Part shown: positions 9,419 to 17,736 of the stretch, one piece after another
Layout: each line of letters starts with the position of its first letter
Position numbering within the stretch: position 1 is the stretch's first letter
NCBI GenBank assembly: GCA_963792875.1
Contig: CAWBXV010000002.1
Location: forward strand, 682,001-746,000
DNA: 64,000 bases
Source: JAHEGP01 sp963792875
GTDB taxonomy: Bacteria > Pseudomonadota > Gammaproteobacteria > Pseudomonadales > JAHEGP01
Direction of reading: 5' to 3'
Notes under the pieces: model-generated
Database searches by the model: none
What the model saw: the letters and a program-made list of their open reading frames with translations, nothing else
What the model was told of the DNA's origin: nothing
Program-made: the position numbers and the translations under genes

Positions 9419-10264
9419 AGAACGCCGCTGCTCGCACTGATAGCCGTCGCCACCAGCGCCAGCGCTGCCGCGGAAGATGCCCCCGCCACGAGCCAGGGGG
9501 GCACCCTGCCGCTATGGGAGGTCGGCGCGGGCGCCGCCTACTTCAGCCTGCCGCAGTACATCGGCTCCGATCAGCGCACGCGCTCGGGGCTGCCGATTCC
9601 CTACTTCGTCTACCGGGGCGATTCGCTGCAGATCAGCCGCGATTCGATGAGCGGCCGCTATTTTATCCGCGCCGATCTGGTGCTGGACCTCAGCGGCGAC
9701 TTCAGCCTGCCGGTCGACAGCGGCGACAACAACGCCCGCTCGGGCATGCCGGACATCGATTTCCTGTTCGAGGTCGGCCCATCGCTGCGGTATATCTTCG
9801 TGCGCAACTCCAGCAACCGCCGCACGCTCAGCATCGAGCTGCCGGTGCGGGCCGTACTGCAATCCAACCTCCGCTACGTCAGCCACGAGGGCTGGCGCAT
9901 CAACCCGCGCCTGCGCTACAAGGAATATTTCGGGCCGTGGCGCTTCTCCTTTTGGGGCGGGGTCTACTGGAACGACCGCCGCTACAGCAACCTCCTCTAC
10001 GGCGTCGAGCCCCAATTCGCCACCAGTGAGCGCCCCGAGTACAGCGCTGCCGGCGGTTATGGCGGCTGGGCGGCATCCGCCGGCCTGTCCTATCGACGCG
10101 GCAACTGGTGGGTGGGCAGCTTCTTCCGCCTGTACGACATCAACCAGGCCAGCTTCGCCGGCAGCTCACTGGTGATCAAGCAGGCCAATGTGGGATTCGG
10201 CCTGGCGGGCGCCTGGATTTTCAAGAGCTCCGGCAGGCAGGTGGCGCGCTGGTCGGACGAATAA
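9416..10264 (+). CDS. MipA/OmpV family outer-membrane protein
   Basis: This MipA/OmpV-type beta-barrel of about 282 residues has a signal peptide directly after the start (RTPLLALIAVATSASA, cleavage near SAAAE). The mature part opens LPLWEVGAGAAYFSLPQYIGSDQ, the family's first strands, and runs through GLPIPYFVYRGDSLQI, SLRYIFVRN and aromatic-rich strands to WIFKSSGRQVARWSDE. In E. coli MipA scaffolds peptidoglycan enzymes; OmpV homologues are porin-like. The start codon is non-standard (CTG at 9416; see the separate entry). An internal ATG at 9647 would remove the signal peptide and first strands and is not credible. It probably shares a transcript with cmoB. Confidence 0.8.
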   Translation: MRTPLLALIAVATSASAAAEDAPATSQGGTLPLWEVGAGAAYFSLPQYIGSDQRTRSGLPIPYFVYRGDSLQISRDSMSGRYFIRADLVLDLSGDFSLPVDSGDNNARSGMPDIDFLFEVGPSLRYIFVRNSSNRRTLSIELPVRAVLQSNLRYVSHEGWRINPRLRYKEYFGPWRFSFWGGVYWNDRRYSNLLYGVEPQFATSERPEYSAAGGYGGWAASAGLSYRRGNWWVGSFFRLYDINQASFAGSSLVIKQANVGFGLAGAWIFKSSGRQVARWSDE

Positions 10265-10327
10265 CCAAAACGCGACACAGCGCACTGGCGCTACCCCTGA
10301 TTTTTGTAGCACAATGGCATCGCGATG

Positions 10328-10420
10328 CCCGCTGGAAGCGGGGACTATAACTAATAATGAGCAGGAAGGACTCTGCCTGATGGGTAAATTACATGTCTCC
10401 GCTGCGTGAAGGGTCGCAGC
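10328..10420 (+). promoter_or_regulatory. Structured leader before the 7TM-DISM diguanylate cyclase
   Basis: This 242-base gap between the MipA-like gene and the diguanylate cyclase holds several ordered signals. A perfect 6-bp hairpin CCCGCT-GGA-AGCGGG sits at 10328-10342, an ACTATAA element like a -10 box at 10344-10350, a nine-codon open frame MGKLHVSAA at 10380-10409, and a second perfect hairpin GCTGCG-N8-CGCAGC at 10401-10420 whose loop contains the small frame's stop. No good -35 match was found. The first hairpin lacks a T-tract, so it is not a classical terminator. The arrangement might be a translated leader controlling the downstream gene, but this is speculative. Confidence 0.3.
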
Positions 10421-10506
10421 AGCCAACATGCCAAAAGTCGTTTCCACACTCCACGCGCACGACCTGCCAGCGTTGGCGCGGACAGCGTCATGACGGGATC
10501 CCGCCA

Positions 10507-12378
10507 ATGCTGAGGCGTGTGACCGCCGGCCTGCCCGCACTGCTCGCGGCACTGCTGGGTCTCGCCATGGCGCTGCACACTGTGGGGGCCAGCGCCCAGG
10601 CGGTCCTCACCGAGGACCACAACGGCGCGATCGAGGGCTCGGCGCTGCGCTACTTTATCGACCGGCACAACGCCCTCGGCGGGGCCGACCGGTCGGCGCT
10701 GGAGGCGGCGCCATGGCGCTCACCCGGGCCGGGTGCCGTATACCTCGGCTTCGTGAGGCACCCGGTGTGGTTCCACCTGCGCATCCACAACGACTCGCCG
10801 CGCAGCGTCGAGCGCTACCTGCAGATCAGCAACCCCTCCCTCGAAGTGATGGCGCTGCGCAGCTACCAGGGCGGCGGGCCATCGACCCCTGCCACCGCGT
10901 CGGACCTGCCCGCGCCGGCACAGCCGGTCACGCTTCGAGCCTTTACGCGACGCCTGCAGCTCGACCCCGGCGCCACCACGGACATCTATCTGCAGGTGGC
11001 ATCGCACACCCCGCTGCAGCTGCCCGTGTCGCTGTGGCAAGCGGATACAATGCTCGACTCCAGCGAGCGCAGCGCTCTGCTGCTGGGCCTGTACTACGGC
11101 GCGCTGCTGGTCATGCTGTTCTACAACGCGGTGCTCTACCTGCACAGCCGGGATGCCCGCTACAGCTATTACCTCGTCTATCTGGTCAGCATCGGCGGCT
11201 TCTTTGTGTGCATCAACGGCATCGGCGGCGCCTATATCTGGCGCAATCACCCGGGCCTCACCCAAACTGTGGCACTGTCCAGCCTGGGGCTGGCCGCTGT
11301 ATTTTCCTCCCTGTTTGCCACCCGCTTTCTCAGCCTGGCCAACACCCGCCCGACTCTGGAGCGGGCCATCCAGGGCGTGGGGCTCGGCACCGCGCTGTCG
11401 TGCCTGGCCAGCATACTGTACCCGCACCCGTGGTCTCTGGGGGCTGCCATGATCATGGCCGCGCTGATGACCGCAGCCAACCTGATCACCGGCATGGTGC
11501 GCTGGTACGACCGCCATCCCTCCGGCCTGCTGTTCGCGCTCGCCTGGACCTTCCTCACGGCGGGCGCGATGATTATGACGGCCAGCAGTCTGGGCTGGGT
11601 CGAGCGCACGCTGCTGACCGAAAACATGGCCCAGCTAGGCTCGATGCTGGAGTTCATGATTCTGTCGATGGCGATGATCCAACGGCTCAATGCCGAGCGG
11701 CGCGCCCGCTCGGCGGCACAGCGCAATGCCCTGGATTTCGAACGCCAGGCCAGCCAGGCCCGGCAGGCCGCGCTGGAAGCCCAGCGCAGCGCCACCGAGG
11801 AACTGGAGGAGCGCGTCATGCAGCGCACCCGGGAGCTGCAGCGGCTCAACGATCAGCTGCAGACCCTGAGCACCACCGACAGCCTCACCGGGCTGAGGAA
11901 CCGGCGCTTTTTCATGGAGCGCCTCCATGCCGAATTCTCCCGCAGCAAACGCGACGGCACGACGATCGCGATCATCGTCGTCGACGTCGACCACTTCAAG
12001 GCGGTGAACGATACGCATGGCCACCTGGTCGGCGACGAGCTGCTGCGAATCGTCGCCCGCCAGATCAACGCCGAAGTGCGCCGCGAGAGCGATATCGTCG
12101 CCCGGCAGGGCGGCGAGGAGTTTGCCGCGCTGCTGCTCAACAACAACGCGGCACAGGCGCTGGAGGTCGCCGAGAGGATCCGCGTGCGGGTCGCCGCCGC
12201 CCGCTACCAGGCCCAGGACATCAGCCTGAGCTGCACGGTGAGCATCGGCGTCGCCGCCATGATGCCGACCCTGCACAGCTGCGCCGAGGAGCTGCTCAAG
12301 TGCGCCGACGACGCCATGTACCGCTCCAAAAGCGCCGGCCGCGACCAGGTCTCGGTCGCCGGCCAGGCCGCCGCCTGA
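10507..12378 (+). CDS. 7TM-DISM diguanylate cyclase (GGEEF, with I-site)
   Basis: This 623-residue membrane sensor has a signal peptide to about residue 32, a periplasmic 7TMR-DISMED2-type beta-sandwich (about 35-165, including WFHLRIHNDSPRSVERYLQI), seven transmembrane helices (about 180-390, starting LLLGLYYGALLVMLFYNAVLY), a coiled coil (about 395-450, ending EERVMQRTRELQRL) and a GGDEF domain. The active site is GGEEF at about 535-539, preceded five residues upstream by RESD, an intact RxxD inhibitory site, so it should make c-di-GMP with product feedback. The ATG at 10507 begins the signal peptide; the open frame extends further upstream. It is convergent with hpt, the stops almost touching. 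A second cyclase lies just beyond hpt. Confidence 0.9.
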   Translation: MLRRVTAGLPALLAALLGLAMALHTVGASAQAVLTEDHNGAIEGSALRYFIDRHNALGGADRSALEAAPWRSPGPGAVYLGFVRHPVWFHLRIHNDSPRSVERYLQISNPSLEVMALRSYQGGGPSTPATASDLPAPAQPVTLRAFTRRLQLDPGATTDIYLQVASHTPLQLPVSLWQADTMLDSSERSALLLGLYYGALLVMLFYNAVLYLHSRDARYSYYLVYLVSIGGFFVCINGIGGAYIWRNHPGLTQTVALSSLGLAAVFSSLFATRFLSLANTRPTLERAIQGVGLGTALSCLASILYPHPWSLGAAMIMAALMTAANLITGMVRWYDRHPSGLLFALAWTFLTAGAMIMTASSLGWVERTLLTENMAQLGSMLEFMILSMAMIQRLNAERRARSAAQRNALDFERQASQARQAALEAQRSATEELEERVMQRTRELQRLNDQLQTLSTTDSLTGLRNRRFFMERLHAEFSRSKRDGTTIAIIVVDVDHFKAVNDTHGHLVGDELLRIVARQINAEVRRESDIVARQGGEEFAALLLNNNAAQALEVAERIRVRVAAARYQAQDISLSCTVSIGVAAMMPTLHSCAEELLKCADDAMYRSKSAGRDQVSVAGQAAA

Positions 12379-12379
12379 G

Positions 12380-12931
12380 CTATTGCTCCGGCAATGCGTA
12401 GATGGCCGGACAGTTGCGCAGATAACCCTTGTAGTCCATCCCGAAACCGAACAGGTAGCGGTCGGGCAGGCTCAGGCCCACGATGTCGGGGCGCCAGGCG
12501 GTGCGCTTGCGATCGTGCAGCTTTTCGACCAGCACGGCGCTGAGCACGCGCAGGGCGCCCTGCGCGAGACAGTAGCGGACGATGGCTTCGAGCGTGCAGC
12601 CCTCGTCGAAAATGTCATCGACCACGATGACCGACGCCCCGGCGAGCGGCTCGCGCGGCAGCACCTCCCAATTGAGCTCAGCGGGACGGGTGCCCTCCCG
12701 GTAGCGGCTGACCTGGACATAGTCGAGGCGCAGCGGCAGTTCCAGGCGCGTGAGCAGCTCCGCCGCAGCGAGCAAGCCACCCCGCATCACGCAAAGCAGC
12801 ACGACCGGGCCCGGCAGATGCTGCCGCGCGATCTGTGCGGCCATGCGCGTCAGCGCGTCGCGCACCTCGTCGGCACCCGCCACGCACAGCGCCTGCGCCC
12901 GCACGGCGGCAATTTCCTGCTCGATTGTCAC
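12380..12931 (-). CDS. hpt: Hypoxanthine-guanine phosphoribosyltransferase
   Basis: This enzyme salvages hypoxanthine and guanine to IMP and GMP using PRPP. The 183-residue protein carries the PRPP-binding motif VIVVDDIFDEGCTLEAI, the PPi loop around CVMRGGLL and the C-terminal PDRYLFGFGMDYKGYLRN hood region. The start is GTG at 12931, with a strong GGAGG Shine-Dalgarno seven to eight bases upstream. It sits between two diguanylate cyclase genes and supplies the GMP/GTP pool they draw on, though that link is only positional. Confidence 0.92.
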   Translation of the reverse strand: MTIEQEIAAVRAQALCVAGADEVRDALTRMAAQIARQHLPGPVVLLCVMRGGLLAAAELLTRLELPLRLDYVQVSRYREGTRPAELNWEVLPREPLAGASVIVVDDIFDEGCTLEAIVRYCLAQGALRVLSAVLVEKLHDRKRTAWRPDIVGLSLPDRYLFGFGMDYKGYLRNCPAIYALPEQ

Positions 12932-13063
12932 TTTCCCCTCCGGTCACTGGTGCCGTAACGCCCGCGCGGGCCTGCTCTCCCGCCGCCCGTGCCATGTCAC
13001 GCGCCGCACTTCAGCCGGCGGTATCGCATGGCGGCCAGGCCCCGTCAATGCTGAATAAAACCT

Positions 13064-13092
13064 TTGAGCGCGCGGTCCCTCCAGCCTATGCT
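13064..13092 (+). promoter_or_regulatory. Predicted sigma-70 promoter of the CHASE-GGDEF gene
   Basis: TTGAGC (13064-13069) and TATGCT (13087-13092) are separated by exactly 17 bases. Transcription would start near 13100, about 68 bases before the ATG at 13167. A palindrome overlaps the -10 and start region. Confidence 0.5.
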
Positions 13093-13104
13093 GTGGTCAC
13101 ACAG
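13091..13104 (+). promoter_or_regulatory. Palindrome CTGTG-N4-CACAG overlapping the promoter, candidate operator
   Basis: CTGTGGTCACACAG has perfect 5-base arms around a 4-base centre. It begins inside the -10 element and covers the expected transcription start of the CHASE-GGDEF gene, the position of a repressor site. TGTG/CACA arms recall CRP-type half sites, but the spacer is shorter than the CRP consensus. Confidence 0.35.
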
Positions 13105-13166
13105 TGTGGGGGACCCGCACAGCTCGCCGCCATGAGGCAATTTCAGCAGGACCTCACGGAGAACCT

Positions 13167-14771
13167 ATGGTACGCCTTTCAAAAAGGATAGCCCCTGCCT
13201 TCCTGATCCTCGGCATCGCGGTATCCATAGGCGCCAGCTGGCACATCTACCGGCTGGAGTCCGCCGAGATATCCAGCCAGTTCCAGCGTGAGGTAGACCA
13301 GGCCAGCACCAACATCGAGCAGGTGCTGGTGCAGTATTTTGAAGTCGTCCACGGCATTGCCAACACCCTGGTATTCTTTCATCGTCCCGACCCAGAGCGG
13401 TTCGCAGAGCTGAGCCAGAACGTCCGCCGCCGCCACCCGGCCATATCATCGCTGTCCTGGCACTGGCAGACCGAGGCCGATCAGCTGGCCGCGCTGGAGG
13501 CGGCAATGGCCGGCTACTACGGTACCTTCAAGCTGCGCTCATTCGCCGACCCGGCCGGCCCGGCGGCCGCCATGCAGCCGCCGCGAGACGATTATCTGCT
13601 ATTGATCGCCGTCGATCCAGCAGCGGGAGAGCGGCAGCAGCTCGGCCTGGACCTCTACAGCCGCGCGCGGACGGGTGCCGCCATCAGGGAGGCCATCGCC
13701 CTGGACCGCATGTACATATCCGGCGCATTCTGGCACAACAGCCAGTTGAGCTTCGCAGCGTTCTCCCCTGTTTTTCACCACCAGGACAAGCCCGGCCAGT
13801 CCCGCTTCGCCGGCCTGGCCGGGGCGACCTTCAGCGTTGAGCCGCTGTTGCGTCACGAACTGCAGGGCCACCTGTCAGACTGGGCGATCAGCGTGAAGGC
13901 GCCGCAGAATCGGCAGGCCGACCCGGAAATTTTCCACGCCACGCCCCCGGCAAGGTTCGCCCCCGGACAATACCGCTATCAGCGCACCATTCACGTGGGC
14001 ACCCGGCGCGACTGGACCATAACAGCCCACGCCACCGCCCGCTATGTCGCCCAGCGGCGCAGCAGGATGCCGCAGACCGTTCTGCTGGGCGGCCTGCTGC
14101 TGACCCTGTTGATCTACTACATCTGGATGAGCCAGTTGTCCCGCACCCGCAACATCGAGAAGCTGGTAGCCGAGCGCACCCAGGCGCTGTCGGCAGCCAA
14201 TCAGCGCCTGCGGCAGCTGTCCCAGACCGATGCCCTCACCGGCATCGGCAACCGGCGCCTGTTCGAAGAGCGCCTGCACATCGAGTGGCTGCGCCTGCGC
14301 CGCAGCAAGGGCTACCTGGCCCTGATGATGATCGACGTCGATTATTTCAAGGCCTACAACGACCACTACGGTCACCAGGAGGGCGACCGCTGTCTGGTGC
14401 GTCTGGCGCAGTGCCTGGCCGACACGGTGCAGCGCCCGGCCGACCTGGTGGCGCGCTATGGCGGCGAAGAATTTATCGTGCTGCTGCCGGATACCGACGA
14501 CAAGGCGCTGCAGCTGGCGCGTGAAATCCTGCTGGCCGTCAGAGCGTTGAACATACCCCACGTGCGCTCGCGCGCATCCAAGCGCATCACCGTCAGCATC
14601 GGCTTCGGTTTCGCGCAAGCCGAGCAGCTGGAGTCTCCCCAGCAGCTGATCATCGCCGCTGACAAGGCCATGTACCACGCCAAAGCCTCCGGCCGCAATC
14701 GAGTCGCCTACGCGGTAGCGCCGTCGCTGTCGGAACCGCGCCTGTTCACAACGGGTCAGGAGGCCGGCTAG
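13167..14771 (+). CDS. CHASE-domain diguanylate cyclase (GGEEF, with I-site)
   Basis: This 534-residue inner-membrane sensor has a first transmembrane helix at about 10-28 (APAFLILGIAVSIGASW), a periplasmic CHASE-type ligand domain with ISSLSWHWQTEADQLAALE and LDLYSRARTGAAIREAI, a second helix at about 305-325 (VLLGGLLLTLLIYYIW), a short coiled coil and a GGDEF domain. GGEEF lies at about 432-436 with RPAD five residues upstream as an RxxD I-site, so it should be an active, product-inhibited c-di-GMP synthase. The ATG at 13167 has GGAG six bases upstream. Its TAG overlaps the last bases of the convergent LysR gene (14768-14771). A dedicated promoter and palindrome lie upstream. Confidence 0.88.
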   Translation: MVRLSKRIAPAFLILGIAVSIGASWHIYRLESAEISSQFQREVDQASTNIEQVLVQYFEVVHGIANTLVFFHRPDPERFAELSQNVRRRHPAISSLSWHWQTEADQLAALEAAMAGYYGTFKLRSFADPAGPAAAMQPPRDDYLLLIAVDPAAGERQQLGLDLYSRARTGAAIREAIALDRMYISGAFWHNSQLSFAAFSPVFHHQDKPGQSRFAGLAGATFSVEPLLRHELQGHLSDWAISVKAPQNRQADPEIFHATPPARFAPGQYRYQRTIHVGTRRDWTITAHATARYVAQRRSRMPQTVLLGGLLLTLLIYYIWMSQLSRTRNIEKLVAERTQALSAANQRLRQLSQTDALTGIGNRRLFEERLHIEWLRLRRSKGYLALMMIDVDYFKAYNDHYGHQEGDRCLVRLAQCLADTVQRPADLVARYGGEEFIVLLPDTDDKALQLAREILLAVRALNIPHVRSRASKRITVSIGFGFAQAEQLESPQQLIIAADKAMYHAKASGRNRVAYAVAPSLSEPRLFTTGQEAG

Positions 14772-15715
14772 GGCGCGGCCTCGCCGTCCCGGGCGCAGGC
14801 CAGCACCAGGCGGCGCAGCCAGCGGTGCCCCGGGTTGTGGTGCAGCAGCGGGCTCCACATCATCTTCAGCTCGAACGGCGGCACGGCGAAGGGCGTGTCG
14901 CGGATGACCAGCGAGGCGTTGCCGCTCAGGGTCTGGGCCAGGCGCGCGGGCAGCGTGGCGACCAGGTCAGGCTGGGCCGCGATCATGGCCGCCACGGCAT
15001 AGTGGCGGGTGAACACCACGATCCTGCGCTCGCAGCCCAGCCGGGCCAGGCTCTCATCGACGCGGCCCAGGCGCAGCAGCTCGCGCGGGTTGATGCCCAC
15101 CCCCTGCCCCATGCCGGTCTTGCTGACCCAGATGTGCCGCGATGCCAGGTACACCTCCAGGCTGAAATCGCTGGCCAGCGGGTGGTTGCGGTTGAATACG
15201 CAGGAAAAGTTGTCCTGCCACAGAGTATTCTGGTGAAACGAGTTGGGCATCTCGTTGAAGCGGTTGATGGCCATGTCGACCTTGCCCTGTTCGAGGTCGG
15301 TAAAGCTCACATCACTGGGCGTGAGGATGTCCAGGGCTACGCCGGGCGCCTCATCGCGCAGGCGCGGCAGCAGCCGTGGCAGCAGCGTCGCCTCGCCGTA
15401 ATCGCTGGCCATGATGCGGAATACCCGCGCCGCCCCGGCCGGGTCGAACTCCGCCTGCGGCTGCACCGCCTGCTCGATAATATGCAGCGCATGCCGCACC
15501 TCCGGCTCGATCGCGCGCGCCCGCTCGGTGGGCTGCATGCCGTGGCTGGTCCTGACCAGCAGGGGATCGTCGAGCAGGTCGCGCAGGCGCCGCAGACCAT
15601 TGCTCATGGCCGGCTGGGTGATGCCCAGCCGCGCTGCGGCCCGGCTCACATTGCGCTCGGCCAGCAGGACATCCAGATAGACCAACAGGTTGAGGTCTAG
15701 CCGCGACAGATTCAT
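14768..15715 (-). CDS. LysR family transcriptional regulator
   Basis: This 315-residue LysR protein has the N-terminal winged helix SRLDLNLLVYLDVLLAERNVSRAAARLGITQPAMSNGLRRLRDLLDDPLLVR (quoted from its start and end: LDLNLLVYLDVLLAE and LRDLLDDPLLVR) and a two-lobed effector domain starting about residue 95. The 'NLLVYLDVLLAERNVS' style of N-terminus groups it with the NodD/LeuO-like branch rather than the CysB branch. It reads away from aceK, with 197 bases between the two starts including an AT-rich patch (15735-15755) where a LysR site could lie. Control of aceK or of itself is plausible but unproven. The start is the ATG at 15715; the frame continues upstream without homology. Confidence 0.88.
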   Translation of the reverse strand: MNLSRLDLNLLVYLDVLLAERNVSRAAARLGITQPAMSNGLRRLRDLLDDPLLVRTSHGMQPTERARAIEPEVRHALHIIEQAVQPQAEFDPAGAARVFRIMASDYGEATLLPRLLPRLRDEAPGVALDILTPSDVSFTDLEQGKVDMAINRFNEMPNSFHQNTLWQDNFSCVFNRNHPLASDFSLEVYLASRHIWVSKTGMGQGVGINPRELLRLGRVDESLARLGCERRIVVFTRHYAVAAMIAAQPDLVATLPARLAQTLSGNASLVIRDTPFAVPPFELKMMWSPLLHHNPGHRWLRRLVLACARDGEAAP

Positions 15716-15912
15716 CGGGAAAAAATCCCCCGTAAAGTGTATATTTGGCGCAAGTTGCCTCCAGACGCTGCGCGTCACAGGACGGCCCTGGCCCCGACCG
15801 AGTGCCGCAGTCGTGCGCGGCCGCGCCCCGAACTCGTCCCGCTGGGCATGACTGTGGTCGCACCCGGCACGGGCAGGCCGCCAACCACATTGACGCAGGC
15901 TACCTCCAAGCT

Positions 15913-17637
15913 ATGTCCAGCGCTGACAAAGTCGCCCGCACCATCCTCAATGGCTTCGACGCCATGTTCGCGGATTTTCAGAATATCACGCTGGGCGCCA
16001 AGTCGCGCTTCGAGCATGCCGACTGGCACGGCGTGCAGCAGGCCCAGGCCGACCGCCTGGAGGTCTACAAGTCGAAGATTCTGCAGCTCATGCCCATGCT
16101 CACCACGCTGGCGCGCGACGACCTGCAGGAACTGCCGCTGTGGTGTGACGTCAAGCGGCACTACTCACAGCTGATCTCGCGGCACGTCAATTACGAAATC
16201 GCCGAGACGTTTTACAACTCGGTGTTCTGCAAGGTGTTCAAGCATCAGCACATCGACGACGACTACGCCTTCGTGACGTCGTCGAGGCAGCGCGATGCCG
16301 AGACGCCGGACCGGCACCTGTACCGGAGCTATCGCATCAGGGGAGATATCCGCCAGCTGGTGCGGCAGATTCTGCTGGACTATGCCTTTGCCATACCCTA
16401 TGACGATCTCGACCGCGACGTGCGCAACGTGGCGCGCAAGGTCTACCGCGATGTCGTGCCAGGATTCCGGCAGCACGCGGATGCCATCCGGGTCGACGTC
16501 ATGGAGGCGGTATTCTACCGCAACAAGGGCGCCTACCTGGTCGGCCGCGTGCGCGGCGCTGACGGCGCGGCGACACCCTTCGTGCTGCCGATCCTGCACA
16601 CCGAGCGCAGCACCGTCTACGTGGACAGCCTGATCACGGACTCGGATGAAGTCAGCATCATCTTCAGCTTCACCCGCTCCTATTTCATGGTGGACTCGCC
16701 CTCGCCGGCGCAGACCGTGACCTTCCTGCACAGCCTGATGCCGCACAAGCGCGCCTATGAGCTCTACGCCAGCTTCGGCTTCCGCAAGCATTCCAAGACC
16801 GAGTTCTTTCGCGACCTGGTGAGGCACCTGCAGCACTCGGACGATCAGTTCGTGATCGCGCCGGGCATCAAGGGCATGGTGATGACGGTGTTCACGCTGC
16901 CCTCTTACGACATCGTATACAAGGTCATCAAAGACCGCTTCACTCCCCCCAAGGACGTGACCGCCGAGCAGGTTAAAGACCGCTACCGCCTGGTCACCCA
17001 TCACGACCGGGTAGGGCGCATGGCGGATACCCAGGAATTCAACGGCTTTCGCCTGCCGCGGGCGCGCTTTTCGGAGCAGCTGCTGGAGGAATTACTCACC
17101 GAGGTGCCCTCCAAGGTCACGCTGACGGCGACGGAGGTCATCATCGAGCACCTCTATACCGAGCGCCGCATGATCCCGCTGAACCTCTACCTGAAGACGG
17201 CCACGGAGGAACAGATCGTCGCCGTGATGGACGAGTACGGCAACGCCATCAAGCAACTGGCGGCGGCCAATATCTTTCCCGGCGACATGCTGCTGAAAAA
17301 CTTTGGCGTCACCCGGCACGGCCGCGTCGTCTTCTACGACTACGACGAAATCTGCCACATCACCGAATGCAATTTCCGCCGCATCCCCGAGCCCCGCACC
17401 GAAGAGCAGGCCATGTCCTCACAACCCTGGTACGACGTCGGCCCCAACGATATCTTCCCGGAGGAGTTCCGCCTGTTTTTTTCCGGCAATCCCAAGGCGC
17501 GCAAGGCCTTCGATGCCCTGCACAGCGAACTGTATCAGGTCGAGTACTGGCAGAATATCAAACAAAAGATCGAGAGCGGCCTGGTCTTCGACGTCTTTCC
17601 GTACCGCCGCAGAAGGCGCTTTGCGCGCGCGTCCTAG
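15913..17637 (+). CDS. aceK: Isocitrate dehydrogenase kinase/phosphatase
   Basis: AceK phosphorylates and dephosphorylates isocitrate dehydrogenase, diverting carbon to the glyoxylate bypass during growth on acetate or fatty acids. The 574-residue protein is full length (E. coli 578). Its N-terminal regulatory helices begin ARTILNGFDAMFADF, and the C-terminal kinase-like domain contains NIFPGDMLLKNFGVTRHGRV and VVFYDYDEICHITE, where FYDYDE supplies the metal-binding acidic residues. The ATG at 15913 matches the family start; the Shine-Dalgarno is weak. The isocitrate lyase and malate synthase genes are not adjacent, unlike the enteric aceBAK operon. A LysR regulator is transcribed divergently. 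Confidence 0.95.
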   Translation: MSSADKVARTILNGFDAMFADFQNITLGAKSRFEHADWHGVQQAQADRLEVYKSKILQLMPMLTTLARDDLQELPLWCDVKRHYSQLISRHVNYEIAETFYNSVFCKVFKHQHIDDDYAFVTSSRQRDAETPDRHLYRSYRIRGDIRQLVRQILLDYAFAIPYDDLDRDVRNVARKVYRDVVPGFRQHADAIRVDVMEAVFYRNKGAYLVGRVRGADGAATPFVLPILHTERSTVYVDSLITDSDEVSIIFSFTRSYFMVDSPSPAQTVTFLHSLMPHKRAYELYASFGFRKHSKTEFFRDLVRHLQHSDDQFVIAPGIKGMVMTVFTLPSYDIVYKVIKDRFTPPKDVTAEQVKDRYRLVTHHDRVGRMADTQEFNGFRLPRARFSEQLLEELLTEVPSKVTLTATEVIIEHLYTERRMIPLNLYLKTATEEQIVAVMDEYGNAIKQLAAANIFPGDMLLKNFGVTRHGRVVFYDYDEICHITECNFRRIPEPRTEEQAMSSQPWYDVGPNDIFPEEFRLFFSGNPKARKAFDALHSELYQVEYWQNIKQKIESGLVFDVFPYRRRRRFARAS

Positions 17638-17736
17638 CCGCGCCTTGGCCAGCGCAGCCGGAGCTGGGTTACTATAACGCGGTCAGGGCCCCGCCAGCGG
17701 CGGCCACCGCAACCCGACCCCCTTCATCGGAGCCAC

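Noticed and set aside
10304..10351. TTGTAG and TATAAC as a promoter for the diguanylate cyclase
   Set aside because: The spacing is 36 bases, far from the 16-18 needed.
12380..12931. Overlap of hpt with the cyclase as a toxin-antitoxin or other two-gene module
   Set aside because: Both are full-length, well-known families that merely converge; nothing suggests a module.
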